64,000 nucleotides of DNA from Candidatus Nitrosopumilus sp. GTDB taxonomy: Archaea; Thermoproteota; Nitrososphaeria; Nitrososphaerales; Nitrosopumilaceae. Positions 1 through 7,676 of this stretch are shown in pieces. The notes beneath the pieces were generated by a model, which did not search any database, had not been told where the DNA came from, and was given only the letters and a program-made list of their open reading frames with translations. A program made the position numbers and the translations under genes. The stretch covers positions 1 to 64,000 of the forward strand of contig JAJCXK010000026.1 of the NCBI GenBank assembly GCA_029263475.1. The letters run 5' to 3'. Numbering within the stretch: position 1 is the first letter of the stretch; every line of letters starts with the position of its first letter.

Positions 1-123
1 CCAAACGAGATTATTACGATTAGAAACTTCATCTGGGCCGCGCTATCGACGCTGGCCGTAATCGCATCGCACAATACGTTTCACAAGATAATAGACTATC
101 AGTTCAAGGGCAAGCCCATCTGA
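1..123 (+). CDS. C-terminal end of an unknown protein (partial)
   Basis: An open frame runs from the window edge to the TGA at 121-123 and encodes the last 40 residues of a protein that begins upstream. It contains a hydrophobic stretch (FIWAALSTLAVIA) followed by a polar, basic tail ending KGKPI, so it may be a membrane-associated end. Its stop codon abuts the stop of the convergent gene at 124, leaving no intergenic DNA. The family cannot be recognised from this fragment. Confidence 0.5.
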   Translation, partial: PNEIITIRNFIWAALSTLAVIASHNTFHKIIDYQFKGKPI

Positions 124-555
124 TCATCTGTTGTTTTTCAAGATCTTCAACATGTCCTGTTTCGACTGAGTTGATGTATCCTTCATTTCATTTTTCTTTT
201 GTCTTTGCTGCCACCACTCTGATACTGCAATCCCTCCTGCAAGAACTACAAGTCCAATCAGGAACCAAATTATGGGGTTGTTCCAGTTAAAGTTGCTTCC
301 AATATCGACTCCTTTTGTTTGTAGTATGTACTGTCTAACATCCTCATGAGGTTTGTCTCTGAATTGTGGTAGGTTCTTCATTGTATGTAATGGAAAGTTT
401 CTGGGTTTGCTGTCCTTTCCTCTTTCTCTGCTACGCTTCCGTCTTCCACTTGCAGGATATTCTGTACTATTCTCGGTTATCAATCCGGTATCATCATTTA
501 TCAATCCGGCATCTTGATTTATCAATCCGGTATCATCGTCTATCATTCCGGTCAT
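124..555 (-). CDS. Small membrane protein with repeat-derived N-terminus
   Basis: The protein has 143 residues and no recognised family. Residues 1-30 are low complexity, built from repeats of the type TGLINDD/TGLITEN that come from a 21-bp DNA repeat. A basic segment (GRRKRSRERGKDSK) follows, then one membrane segment near residues 93-112 (NPIIWFLIGLVVLAGGIAV), then a charged tail. The ATG overlaps the TAA of the upstream gene as TAATG, so the two are probably translated together. The basic stretch before the membrane segment suggests a cytoplasmic N-terminus. Function unknown. Confidence 0.6.
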   Translation of the reverse strand: MTGMIDDDTGLINQDAGLINDDTGLITENSTEYPASGRRKRSRERGKDSKPRNFPLHTMKNLPQFRDKPHEDVRQYILQTKGVDIGSNFNWNNPIIWFLIGLVVLAGGIAVSEWWQQRQKKNEMKDTSTQSKQDMLKILKNNR

Positions 556-615
556 TATTTCATTATCACCTCCGATTCAATCATGCTTTCACTATCAATC
601 CGGTTATCAATCCGG
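479..615. repeat. 21-bp tandem repeat plus extra copies across a gene junction
   Basis: The 10-mer ATCAATCCGG recurs at 479, 500 and 521, with a one-mismatch copy at 542, all exactly 21 bases apart. Two more exact copies lie at 594 and 606. The array starts in the 5' end of the gene at 124-555, crosses the stop/start overlap and ends in the 3' end of the gene at 555-1340. Because 21 is a multiple of three, copy-number changes would keep the downstream frame. Confidence 0.85.
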
Positions 616-1340
616 AAATTTACCGAGACAACGTTGGAAAATGCCTTTTGCAACTTTTTGATGGTGCCTTTCTGGAGTTTTACCTGCGAGTCCTTGCATT
701 TGATTTTCTTTTGGATTGCAATCAGGTTGCTTCTGGATATTCCAAATCTGTGTGAATCCCTCGGTCTAATCCCAAGTATCCTCTCCTCGAGATTGTCATA
801 GACGGTACAACTACCAGAATCTCCTGTAACTCCTAGGATGTTGGAAGCATCAAGATTTGCCACCTCCTTTCCCACATATTTTATCAGATTTTTGCCTATT
901 TTCATGCGTAATCTGGGCAACAATCCAACTTCCCCGCCTGACTTTGACTCCTTGTGGCAGGCATATTCATCCAATGTTTTATTCAGTGGTTTCCAATATG
1001 GAACGGTATCCACAGCGTCTGAATATGTCTCACCTGTAGGGTAACTCCTAAACGGCATGTACTGGATGCATTCCCTATTTTTTGCATCAAGATGTGGCAA
1101 GGTTGGAATTATCACGTTGCCATGGTCATCGCTTTTGTATCCTGCACCGACAAGTATTTTGTCAAACGGTCTGAGTTTGGAAAATCTGTTCAGCACGTTT
1201 GGCGTCGTGATGCTCATCTCAGAGACTGCATACTTGTCATCATACCTGTCAAGTATGTCCTGCTTGTTTTCTGGAAAGTAATGCATTGCAAGTATGTTGT
1301 CCCACCATTTTTCTGCATCAATGTCTAACAGATGGGCCAA
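555..1340 (-). CDS. Possible trypsin-like (GDSGS) protein
   Basis: The protein has 261 residues and probably starts at a TTG inside the small upstream membrane ORF. Around residues 173-178 it reads TGDSGSCTVYDN, followed by ILGI and then SRSNLIAIQKKI. That order (GDSG, a strand with GI, a helix with NxIxxIxxxI) is the layout at the end of trypsin-like serine peptidase domains. I cannot point to a convincing catalytic His and Asp, so an active protease is an inference. The C-terminal 18 residues (RIDNRIDSES) come from the same DNA repeat that begins the next gene, read in a different frame. Confidence 0.5.
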   Translation of the reverse strand: MAHLLDIDAEKWWDNILAMHYFPENKQDILDRYDDKYAVSEMSITTPNVLNRFSKLRPFDKILVGAGYKSDDHGNVIIPTLPHLDAKNRECIQYMPFRSYPTGETYSDAVDTVPYWKPLNKTLDEYACHKESKSGGEVGLLPRLRMKIGKNLIKYVGKEVANLDASNILGVTGDSGSCTVYDNLEERILGIRPRDSHRFGISRSNLIAIQKKIKCKDSQVKLQKGTIKKLQKAFSNVVSVNFRIDNRIDSESMIESEVIMK

Positions 1341-1437
1341 ACCATGAGATTATGCCACCTACAATCCCTCCAAAAACAGGAAGAACATACCATAAGTTAT
1401 TGCGGATTCGCGTAGAGGTGTGGTTAAAAGAAGACAT
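1318..1437 (-). CDS. 39-residue single-span membrane peptide
   Basis: A short frame starts at an ATG (1435-1437) and ends at a TGA (1318-1320), encoding 39 residues: a polar N-terminus, then a hydrophobic, glycine-rich span (LWYVLPVFGGIVGGIISWF) and a short tail. Its 3' end overlaps the TTG start of the next gene by 23 bases, so it would be the first gene of a three-gene operon. Short Trp/Gly-rich spans of this kind are familiar in thaumarchaeal proteins, but its independent existence is an inference. Confidence 0.45.
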   Translation of the reverse strand: MSSFNHTSTRIRNNLWYVLPVFGGIVGGIISWFGPSVRH

Positions 1438-1637
1438 AACACTTACTCTTAGTGCCAGTGATTAAAAAATATGTTATTTCTTGTTACAAATAAAATCCGG
1501 AGAGTGGACCCGATATACGGGCTCCAATCATTGCCCTGAACTGGTAGAGCAAAGATTTGATGCAGACAAAACACATTATCGTTGCATGTATCATAGGTAA
1601 CGACGGCAGAAAAACCACGTATGTTAAATTGTCTTAA

Positions 1638-1853
1638 TTATGGCGAACACACTATGCGACCAAATGCATCTGACGAACACTTTACGTTGCTAGACACGCT
1701 TTTCTCTTGTTTATGCAAGTCTAATTCTATTGCAGGAATCGTTTTGTTTTTTATTTTTTCAACTGATTCCGAATCCATTAAAGACAGTCCTCCAAGTACG
1801 GCAATTGACAAAACAATTATCCCAATTCCAACCAGCATAGCAGAACGCTTCAT
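1638..1853 (-). CDS. Small exported or membrane-anchored protein
   Basis: The product has 71 residues, with a basic start (MKRS), a hydrophobic core at about residues 6-25 (LVGIGIIVLSIAVLGGL) and a hydrophilic tail containing two cysteines (VKCSS...IVCSP). This fits an uncleaved signal anchor or a secreted peptide with one disulfide. It stands alone, with an AT-rich gap to the pentapeptide gene downstream. No family recognised. Confidence 0.5.
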   Translation of the reverse strand: MKRSAMLVGIGIIVLSIAVLGGLSLMDSESVEKIKNKTIPAIELDLHKQEKSVSSNVKCSSDAFGRIVCSP

Positions 1854-1918
1854 ACTTCTAAATGATCAATTGGAGTTCATAAAGGTATGAGACGATTTAT
1901 TTTAGTTGTCAAGTACTC

Positions 1919-2875
1919 TCAACATTTGTTGTAAATAGCTCCTCGTCCTATTGCCTCTTCTTTTGAGACGGGAAAATTTTTGACCTCATGAATGATGTCA
2001 GCCACACATGTGCTGAGAATAACATCTCTTAGATCAGTCAAATCAAGATCAGCATTAGACAGGTTGGCATACGATAGGTTAGCCTGACTTAGCATGGCAC
2101 CTGAGAGGTCAACTCCAAACAACCTGGTCCCAGAGAGATCAGCATTGGTCATATCGGCACCAGACAGGTTGGCGTCAGAAAAGAGTGCATTGGTCAAGTC
2201 TGCGCCGGTTAGATCAGCATTGGTCAAGTCTGCGCCGGTTAGATCAGCATTTCCAAGATCAGCATTGGTCATATCGGCACCAGACAGGTTGACATGTTTA
2301 ATATCAGCAGTAGGCATGGTGACGTTTGAAAGGTTGGCCCCTGATAGGTCGGCATTAATTAGTTCAACACGAGTCATGTCGGCACCAGACAGGTTGGCGT
2401 TGGATATGTTAACGCCATTCAGTTCAGCACTTGTCAAGTCAGCACCAGACAGATCTGCGCCGGTTAGATCAGCCTTTTTCAGTATCGTCTTTGACAGATC
2501 AACATCAAGTAGAACAGAATTTGTCATATCGGCACCAGACAGGTTGGCATCTGTGAGAACCCCTGAAAATTTCATACCGTGCAAGTTTGACTCAACAAGC
2601 ACAGTTCCGATAAGGTTAGAGTTTGTAAATTCAACTGATTTCAAATTTATTCCGGCAAGGTTTATTCCGGCAAGATCAATGTCTGCAAATTCAAGTTTTC
2701 CATTCCAGTCCTTTCTCAGTTCATTGAATTTTGCCACCTCACCTTCTTTCAACAAGTCTGCAAAGGTTTGCGTAGTAGTTTGAGATGGTTTAGAATCTGG
2801 ATATGTAAATAAACCCAAGACTAATACAATTGCAGCAATTCCGATAACCAAGCCTGCTATTTGTTTTGAAAGCAT
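1919..2875 (-). CDS. Membrane-anchored pentapeptide-repeat protein
   Basis: The protein has 318 residues. Residues 5-24 form a hydrophobic anchor (QIAGLVIGIAAIVLVLGLF). From about residue 60 to 290 the sequence is built of A(D/N)Lxx pentapeptides (NLSGADMTNADL and variants), which fold as a right-handed quadrilateral beta-helix. The anchor puts the helix outside the membrane. Some pentapeptide proteins mimic DNA, but a secreted one more likely acts as a scaffold or binding surface. The repeats are visible in the DNA as recurring blocks near 2150-2290 and 2450-2550. Function unknown. Confidence 0.88.
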   Translation of the reverse strand: MLSKQIAGLVIGIAAIVLVLGLFTYPDSKPSQTTTQTFADLLKEGEVAKFNELRKDWNGKLEFADIDLAGINLAGINLKSVEFTNSNLIGTVLVESNLHGMKFSGVLTDANLSGADMTNSVLLDVDLSKTILKKADLTGADLSGADLTSAELNGVNISNANLSGADMTRVELINADLSGANLSNVTMPTADIKHVNLSGADMTNADLGNADLTGADLTNADLTGADLTNALFSDANLSGADMTNADLSGTRLFGVDLSGAMLSQANLSYANLSNADLDLTDLRDVILSTCVADIIHEVKNFPVSKEEAIGRGAIYNKC

Positions 2876-3030
2876 TAATCTCCATCATCATAATTTGTAC
2901 AAATAAGTATTGTGAAGCATTCAACAAGTATCGTCCTCAGATGAATAACTATATGATTTTACAATTGCAAAATAAAAAATACACTTTTAAAAATAGATTA
3001 GAAAAATATTGAGAAAGAGGATTTATCTTC

Positions 3031-3255
3031 CTATTTTCTCAACTTCAGTGCCAATTTTGCAGCTAATGCCCATGACAGTACGGTCATTCCGATTGGAAAT
3101 ATTCCGCTTGTGAGGATTTGTGGGATTTGTTCCAGTGCCACGGATCCTGAACTGTGCATTGCAGCTGCAACTGGTAAGGCTACCAGTCCGACTACTCCGA
3201 GTTTGGTCTTAGTCTGCTCGGAGACGACGTTTTGCTGTATGTTGTATGTACTCAT
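3031..3255 (-). CDS. Small two-span membrane protein
   Basis: The product has 74 residues if translation begins at MSTYNIQ (an upstream ATG at 3264 adds three). Two hydrophobic segments (about VVGLVALPVAAAM and ILTSGIFPIGMTVLSWALAAKLAL) end in a basic LKLRK tail. It has its own intergenic spaces on both sides, and the family is not recognised. It could be a small membrane subunit or a stress peptide. Confidence 0.5.
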   Translation of the reverse strand: MSTYNIQQNVVSEQTKTKLGVVGLVALPVAAAMHSSGSVALEQIPQILTSGIFPIGMTVLSWALAAKLALKLRK

Positions 3256-3433
3256 TGTAATCATAAGTTGTAAGGGGTCTGTAGTACTTAGATGGGGCCC
3301 AACTTTTTTGGATGGTTTTGTTCAGTTATTGATGTGGGTTACCCGTGGAATGGTTCAGTTTCTGAACTGTCGTACCTGATTTTACGATGAAATGAACTCA
3401 TATTGCATGAAAATCAGTGTCTTTTTCCAGATT

Positions 3434-4300
3434 TCATTTAATTTTCAAAAGAACTTTTTCATACATTTTAGGAGTTTTACCCTCAGAGAAATTCTTTTTG
3501 ATATGCCACAATGTGGATTTGTTGATTCCCAATCTTCTCATTTCTTCTGGAGTCATATTTGAAATCTTTTTTCTTAATTCCAAATTATCATTTCTGTTTA
3601 TTTTCATTTTGGGTATGACAAATTCAAACTCGTCTTTTTTCTCTACTATGAAGTTGGATAACTGTTGTAAATTATTCTGCAAGATAATTTGATAAGAATA
3701 TTGTTTGTTATTTTTGTAATCATATTTAGAATTAAAGTTTGAATTTATTTTTTCAATGAGTAATTTAGCAACATCTTCTCCCAACCTAGTGTGATAATTC
3801 TCTGTAATGATGAAATCAGACTTTTTGATCTTCTTTTCTTCTAGTAATTGTATCACAGAAACATCGATGAGCCATCTGAATAATTCTTGTACATCATAGA
3901 CTAATGGCGTTCTGCTCTGGTTAATCTCATGTAGAAACCCTATTGAATAATCTAATCCTATTGCATTGATTGCCTTTCTAATCTCTGATTCCAATATGGC
4001 ATAACCATAATTCAACAAAACATTGATCTCATCAGATGCATTATAGTTTCTAGAATTTTTCTTGTTCTTTCGTCCTGTAAAGTTAAACTCGGGATTCAAT
4101 TGATTGAATATTGTAGTCATACTATCATGGCAGATTCCTGCAATTCTTCCCTCGTATGTCATCAGTTGCTTGATTGATTTTGAAATGTCCTGCTTCTCAT
4201 TGTTCTTCATTATACCCAACAAAAACAAATCTTCCTTTTCTGCTGCTTTTCTAATTTTGACAAAATCCACAGACTCATAAAATCTGGATAATTCATCCAA
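3434..4300 (-). CDS. cas1: Cas1 C-terminal (catalytic) part of an interrupted gene
   Basis: These 288 residues match the alpha-helical catalytic domain of Cas1, the integrase that inserts DNA into CRISPR arrays or, in casposases, transposon ends. The metal-binding triad is visible: Glu in LNYGYAILE, His in GFLHE and Asp in LVYDVQELF. The last 45 residues form a helix-turn-helix-like tail (MTPEEMRRLGINKSTLW) typical of some archaeal Cas1 and casposases. The frame is continuous with the upstream Cas1 N-terminal part but is separated from it by one TAA at 4328-4330; this fragment could start only at the TTG at 4298-4300. No cas2, other cas gene, array or family-B polymerase is nearby. Confidence 0.85.
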   Translation of the reverse strand: MDELSRFYESVDFVKIRKAAEKEDLFLLGIMKNNEKQDISKSIKQLMTYEGRIAGICHDSMTTIFNQLNPEFNFTGRKNKKNSRNYNASDEINVLLNYGYAILESEIRKAINAIGLDYSIGFLHEINQSRTPLVYDVQELFRWLIDVSVIQLLEEKKIKKSDFIITENYHTRLGEDVAKLLIEKINSNFNSKYDYKNNKQYSYQIILQNNLQQLSNFIVEKKDEFEFVIPKMKINRNDNLELRKKISNMTPEEMRRLGINKSTLWHIKKNFSEGKTPKMYEKVLLKIK

Positions 4301-4327
4301 TAGATTCAGGGAATGTTCTACCTTAGT

Positions 4328-4666
4328 TTATACAATTTTCAGGGCAATCTCAAATCTATCCGTAGAATCAAGGTACTTTTGATACTGTTTTACGCGTAAT
4401 TTACCTGATTTTGGCTGCTCTGGCATGACATTTGCTAATAACTGGCCATTCCAGTTAAGCAACGTCAGGTTGATGTTGTGCTTTGAGAGCCATCTCATTG
4501 CCTCAAAAGTGATGTTGCCAGTATGACCGTCAATGATGATTCCGTCATGGTTAATCTTGTGAGCGAAAAATTCCAGTCTTGTCTCCTTTAGTCTGTTAGT
4601 TATGATCAGCTTTCTCTTATCCACATTGATTGATGTTCCAAAACCTGTAATCAAAATTGGATTCAA
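4328..4666 (-). CDS. cas1: Cas1 N-terminal domain, cut off by an in-frame TAA
   Basis: These 112 residues correspond to the beta-strand N-terminal domain of Cas1 (start MNPILITGFG; LEFFAHKINHDGIIIDG; WLSKHNINLTLLNWNGQLL). The frame ends with FEIALKIV then TAA, and continues in the same phase as TKVEHSLNLLDELSRFY, which is how intact Cas1 proteins continue at this helix. The stop therefore replaces about one residue of a protein of about 410 residues. The most economical reading is a nonsense mutation in an orphan cas1; two separately translated halves, or readthrough, are less likely alternatives. Confidence 0.8.
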   Translation of the reverse strand: MNPILITGFGTSINVDKRKLIITNRLKETRLEFFAHKINHDGIIIDGHTGNITFEAMRWLSKHNINLTLLNWNGQLLANVMPEQPKSGKLRVKQYQKYLDSTDRFEIALKIV

Positions 4667-4717
4667 AGTACAGTTAATGTTATTTTATGATACAATAACT
4701 TTGTGCAGAATTATTAT

Positions 4718-5263
4718 TTATTTATTTTTTAGTTTTTTCTTTTTTCTGTAAACAATAGTTGTAATTATGATTACTGAAACTATTCCCGCAATTATCAAAA
4801 ACAATGTAATGGGATACAAAGATGCAGATGTAGGATAATTCTTCAAGACAGATTCATCCATCATTAATGGAATGCCGCTAAATCCTAAATTCTTGTTACC
4901 ACTACACAGTCCAGTTTCCAATGTCTTTTGATTCTTCTCACCGTATGTATGCACCAGATATCTTGTATTTTCTTCAAAACTATATCCGCATGCAGAACCT
5001 TGTGCATGTGTTATAACAACAAGTTCAGTGATGCCATCTTCAATGTTCTTTATTGGTCTTTCAACCTGAAATGTAACAATGTTGTTAAAACCTGATGATG
5101 GCTCTATCTTGACGGAAGTGCCAACAAAGGATGTCGATGATCTTTCAACTGCCTGCAATTCTGTAGTTTCAATACAACTGCAAGCGTGTGCATCATGAGA
5201 AGTACTGATCAAAAAGAATCCGACAATCAAAAACATTATGATTGGAAATGTTTTGGTTTTCAT
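4718..5263 (-). CDS. Secreted TIMP/NTR-like protein with C-terminal anchor
   Basis: The protein has 181 residues. A signal peptide ends near HDAHA, so the mature protein would begin Cys-Ser-Cys. An N-terminal CxC followed by an OB-like barrel and further cysteines (GSACGYSFE, GLCSGN) is the signature of the tissue-inhibitor-of-metalloprotease/netrin fold. A C-terminal membrane span (ITLFLIIAGIVSVIIITTIVY) with a lysine tail anchors it outside the cell. Its ATG overlaps the end of the beta-propeller fragment by four bases, suggesting one transcript. Whether it inhibits a protease is unknown. Confidence 0.75.
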   Translation of the reverse strand: MKTKTFPIIMFLIVGFFLISTSHDAHACSCIETTELQAVERSSTSFVGTSVKIEPSSGFNNIVTFQVERPIKNIEDGITELVVITHAQGSACGYSFEENTRYLVHTYGEKNQKTLETGLCSGNKNLGFSGIPLMMDESVLKNYPTSASLYPITLFLIIAGIVSVIIITTIVYRKKKKLKNK

Positions 5264-6276
5264 TTCAGAATATCAATAAAACCGCCAGTACGCTCGTCGA
5301 GTTTTATCGAGTTTATCTCATTGCCTATGTCTTGGAGGTCGTTCATCTTTAGGTAAACATCAGATACCGTGTATAGGACGTCCTCTATGTAAAAGGACCT
5401 TGGACTGGTGTGCGAATACGGCCAAGAATCATTTCCCATGGTATGCTGTATTCTTCCCTTGAAATCAAATCCTTTTGATGTGTCAAGGCCATATACGTAG
5501 AATCCGTGCCACTGCTGATTGCGTGAGACATCTGAGGAACTGTATGTATCATCAAGTGCATCTGCCCTTCCATGTATGGGAATAGATAGAATGTCCTTGT
5601 TTTTGTCAAACAAAAATGCCCTGTGATCATCTAATGCCATGGAATCTGTCCTCTGGTTTCCTATGACTACCTCATCTACGACTAGGGGGTTATGGACATC
5701 AAATACGTCAAATAGTGCAATCTTTACTCCAAGCTGCCTGACCCGATTATCTTTTTCTATTGTATCTCTTCCAATTCCAATGACATGATCCTCATCGTAT
5801 GGATGCAGATAGTTTGAAAACCCCGGAATCTTCAATTCTCCAAGAATCTTTGGTGTGTTTTGTGACAGGTCAATTACAAAGAAAGGGTCAATTCTCTCAA
5901 AGGTTACCAGGTATAATCTGTCCCCCATGAATCTTGCAGAAAAGATGCTTTCATCAAGTGCAATCTTGTCCAAACTTCCGATTATTTTGAGATCCTCATC
6001 AAGTACGTATACTGCATTGTATCTTACGTTGCCGGTATTGTGGGAATAGTACTCGTTTGTCGTGGCAACCCTGAACTTGCCATCATGTTCATCCATGGAA
6101 AATTGGTTTAACAAATTTCCAGGAACTGAGCCTTTTGCAGAGTATTCCAAGTTCTCTTTGTTTAATGATATCTTGTGAATGATTGTCTTTCGTGATTCTT
6201 CTTGTATCTTGTTGTCATACTCGTACAGTTTTTCATTTATTGCAGAGAATAGTTTTTGCCTGTTGCTCTTGTCCAT
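5260..6276 (-). CDS. Beta-propeller protein (COG4880 type), C-terminal part of an interrupted gene
   Basis: These 338 residues continue the secreted beta-propeller begun upstream, with repeated blade strands such as NEYYSHNTGNVRYNAVYVLD and RLYLVTFERIDPFFVIDL, ending near SPRSFYIEDVLYTVSD. The reading phase is identical to the upstream fragment, from which only a TAG at 6301-6303 separates it. The first ATG is at 6274-6276 (MDKSNRQKLF). Alone it lacks an export signal, so it would be useless unless the stop is read through. It overlaps the TIMP-like gene by four bases. Confidence 0.75.
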   Translation of the reverse strand: MDKSNRQKLFSAINEKLYEYDNKIQEESRKTIIHKISLNKENLEYSAKGSVPGNLLNQFSMDEHDGKFRVATTNEYYSHNTGNVRYNAVYVLDEDLKIIGSLDKIALDESIFSARFMGDRLYLVTFERIDPFFVIDLSQNTPKILGELKIPGFSNYLHPYDEDHVIGIGRDTIEKDNRVRQLGVKIALFDVFDVHNPLVVDEVVIGNQRTDSMALDDHRAFLFDKNKDILSIPIHGRADALDDTYSSSDVSRNQQWHGFYVYGLDTSKGFDFKGRIQHTMGNDSWPYSHTSPRSFYIEDVLYTVSDVYLKMNDLQDIGNEINSIKLDERTGGFIDILK

Positions 6277-6300
6277 TTTGTTGTATGTGTCTTGTAGTAT

Positions 6301-7527
6301 CTAAGATACCGTTATCCATTTGTCATGCCAGTCAATTGATGAGTCATTTTGGATTCCGTTTATTTTGGATTGAACCGGTTCTGGCAACAGGGGGACTATC
6401 ACATCAAAGAACCTGTCACGTTTTACGGAATCAAAATACCCGTGTGGGCTATCTTGCTGGTATGTAAGATAGAGAGAGTCTTCTGAAACGTATATTGTTC
6501 CAGTCCCTCCCATGAGGAATGTCTCAGAGTTTAAGGTATCTCCAAAAACATCTATCGCGGTAATCGTGTTAAAGTTGTAGTTTCTGTCAAAGTTGTCAAA
6601 ATAATACACATCAGGGTTCATTGTAAATCCAGAATCGTCTGTGATCATTGGAATCACTGGATATCTGTAATCAACTCCAGATACAGTGACAAGATAGACA
6701 TAGTCTCCAATCATCCTGGCATTGTGAAAGGAACCATCAATTTCATAGTCTCTTACTATTTTTGGATCCTGCTTGTCTGAAATATCAATTATCTCTGCAT
6801 GAGTTGTTTGGCTGTGTCTGGACCTTGGCTGAAAGTCAAACTCTGGAATTATCTCTTGCTGGCTTGTCCCATAATAGAACACTACCAATCGGTCATCGTT
6901 TAGAAACATGTTCTGAAGGTTCTGAGGCTCTATGTCAAATGCAGTCTTGAAAACTATCCTGGCATCCTTTGCAGGATATGCATCCGTAATAGTGAGCCTA
7001 TTCTCAGAGACAATGTAGACATATTTTCCGTCCGTCTTTAGAAAGTCAGGCTCGTCTACCCCCTTTACCTGCACGTTTGTCTCAGAGTATTCTGGACTGT
7101 GTGATTCTCCTGACTGCAGTTCCAAATTTTGCACTCCGGAATGAGGTGGTTCTGGTTCTGGCATGGGAACTGGAAAAACTGTCCTGTCAAGTGATATTGT
7201 ACCAGTATTTGCACGGAATCCTTGAGCATCTCTCATCGTAAAATCTTGATCTGCATATGACCACTTATCTACCGAATAGTCATTTGTATTGCTTGTTGAC
7301 ACGGCCATCATGAATTTCTGAACATCCTCATGAGAAGAGAATTTTTTAATCTCCTGAGTTCCTTCAAAAAACTTTGATAATTCTTCGTCTACAAAAACCA
7401 GTCTCTCTGGGATGTAACGAGACTGCTCATATCGAAGCTGCTGTTCGATGTCGATGATATAAAAAATAGTAACAGATGAAATGATGATAGTCACAGCAAT
7501 AATTGGTATCATTATTTTGTAATTCAA
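6301..7527 (-). CDS. Membrane-anchored beta-propeller (COG4880 type), N-terminal part ending at an in-frame TAG
   Basis: The fragment has 408 residues. Residues 4-25 are a signal anchor (KIMIPIIAVTIIISSVTIFYII). A stalk of about 110 residues follows, then the family hallmark TNVQVKGVDEPDFLKTDGKY near 150-168 and propeller blades with YVYLV-type strands. It ends WITVS-TAG and continues in phase as ILQDTYNKM. The whole protein would be about 755 residues, reasonable for this family. The stalk shares two motifs with the divergent regulator at 7677. Likely an extracellular sensor or binding protein; the ligand is unknown. Confidence 0.78.
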   Translation of the reverse strand: MNYKIMIPIIAVTIIISSVTIFYIIDIEQQLRYEQSRYIPERLVFVDEELSKFFEGTQEIKKFSSHEDVQKFMMAVSTSNTNDYSVDKWSYADQDFTMRDAQGFRANTGTISLDRTVFPVPMPEPEPPHSGVQNLELQSGESHSPEYSETNVQVKGVDEPDFLKTDGKYVYIVSENRLTITDAYPAKDARIVFKTAFDIEPQNLQNMFLNDDRLVVFYYGTSQQEIIPEFDFQPRSRHSQTTHAEIIDISDKQDPKIVRDYEIDGSFHNARMIGDYVYLVTVSGVDYRYPVIPMITDDSGFTMNPDVYYFDNFDRNYNFNTITAIDVFGDTLNSETFLMGGTGTIYVSEDSLYLTYQQDSPHGYFDSVKRDRFFDVIVPLLPEPVQSKINGIQNDSSIDWHDKWITVS

Positions 7528-7676
7528 TTTTTTTTATTCTCCGAGATTCCTTCGAACCAGAATTGCAAATGTTCTAACCAAAAATTGAATCAATATCAAA
7601 CGTCTTGTAAAAATGCATAAAACCTTTGATTAAATTTAGATTTTACCTAAAAAAATCATAAAGGTTATTTCCTCAG

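Noticed and set aside
2150-2550. Regular DNA repeats that might be a CRISPR array
   Set aside because: They are codon repeats of AxLxx pentapeptides with no constant spacer length or non-coding spacers.
2094-2783. Long plus-strand frame of 229 codons
   Set aside because: It is the antisense of the pentapeptide-repeat gene; its repetitiveness mirrors that gene and it has no domain of its own.
3434-4666. Casposon
   Set aside because: Cas1 has a casposase-like tail, but no family-B polymerase, terminal inverted repeats or target duplication were seen nearby.
6301-6303. TAG read as pyrrolysine
   Set aside because: No pylT/pylS genes are in the window, thaumarchaea are not known for pyrrolysine, and the neighbouring broken gene uses TAA.
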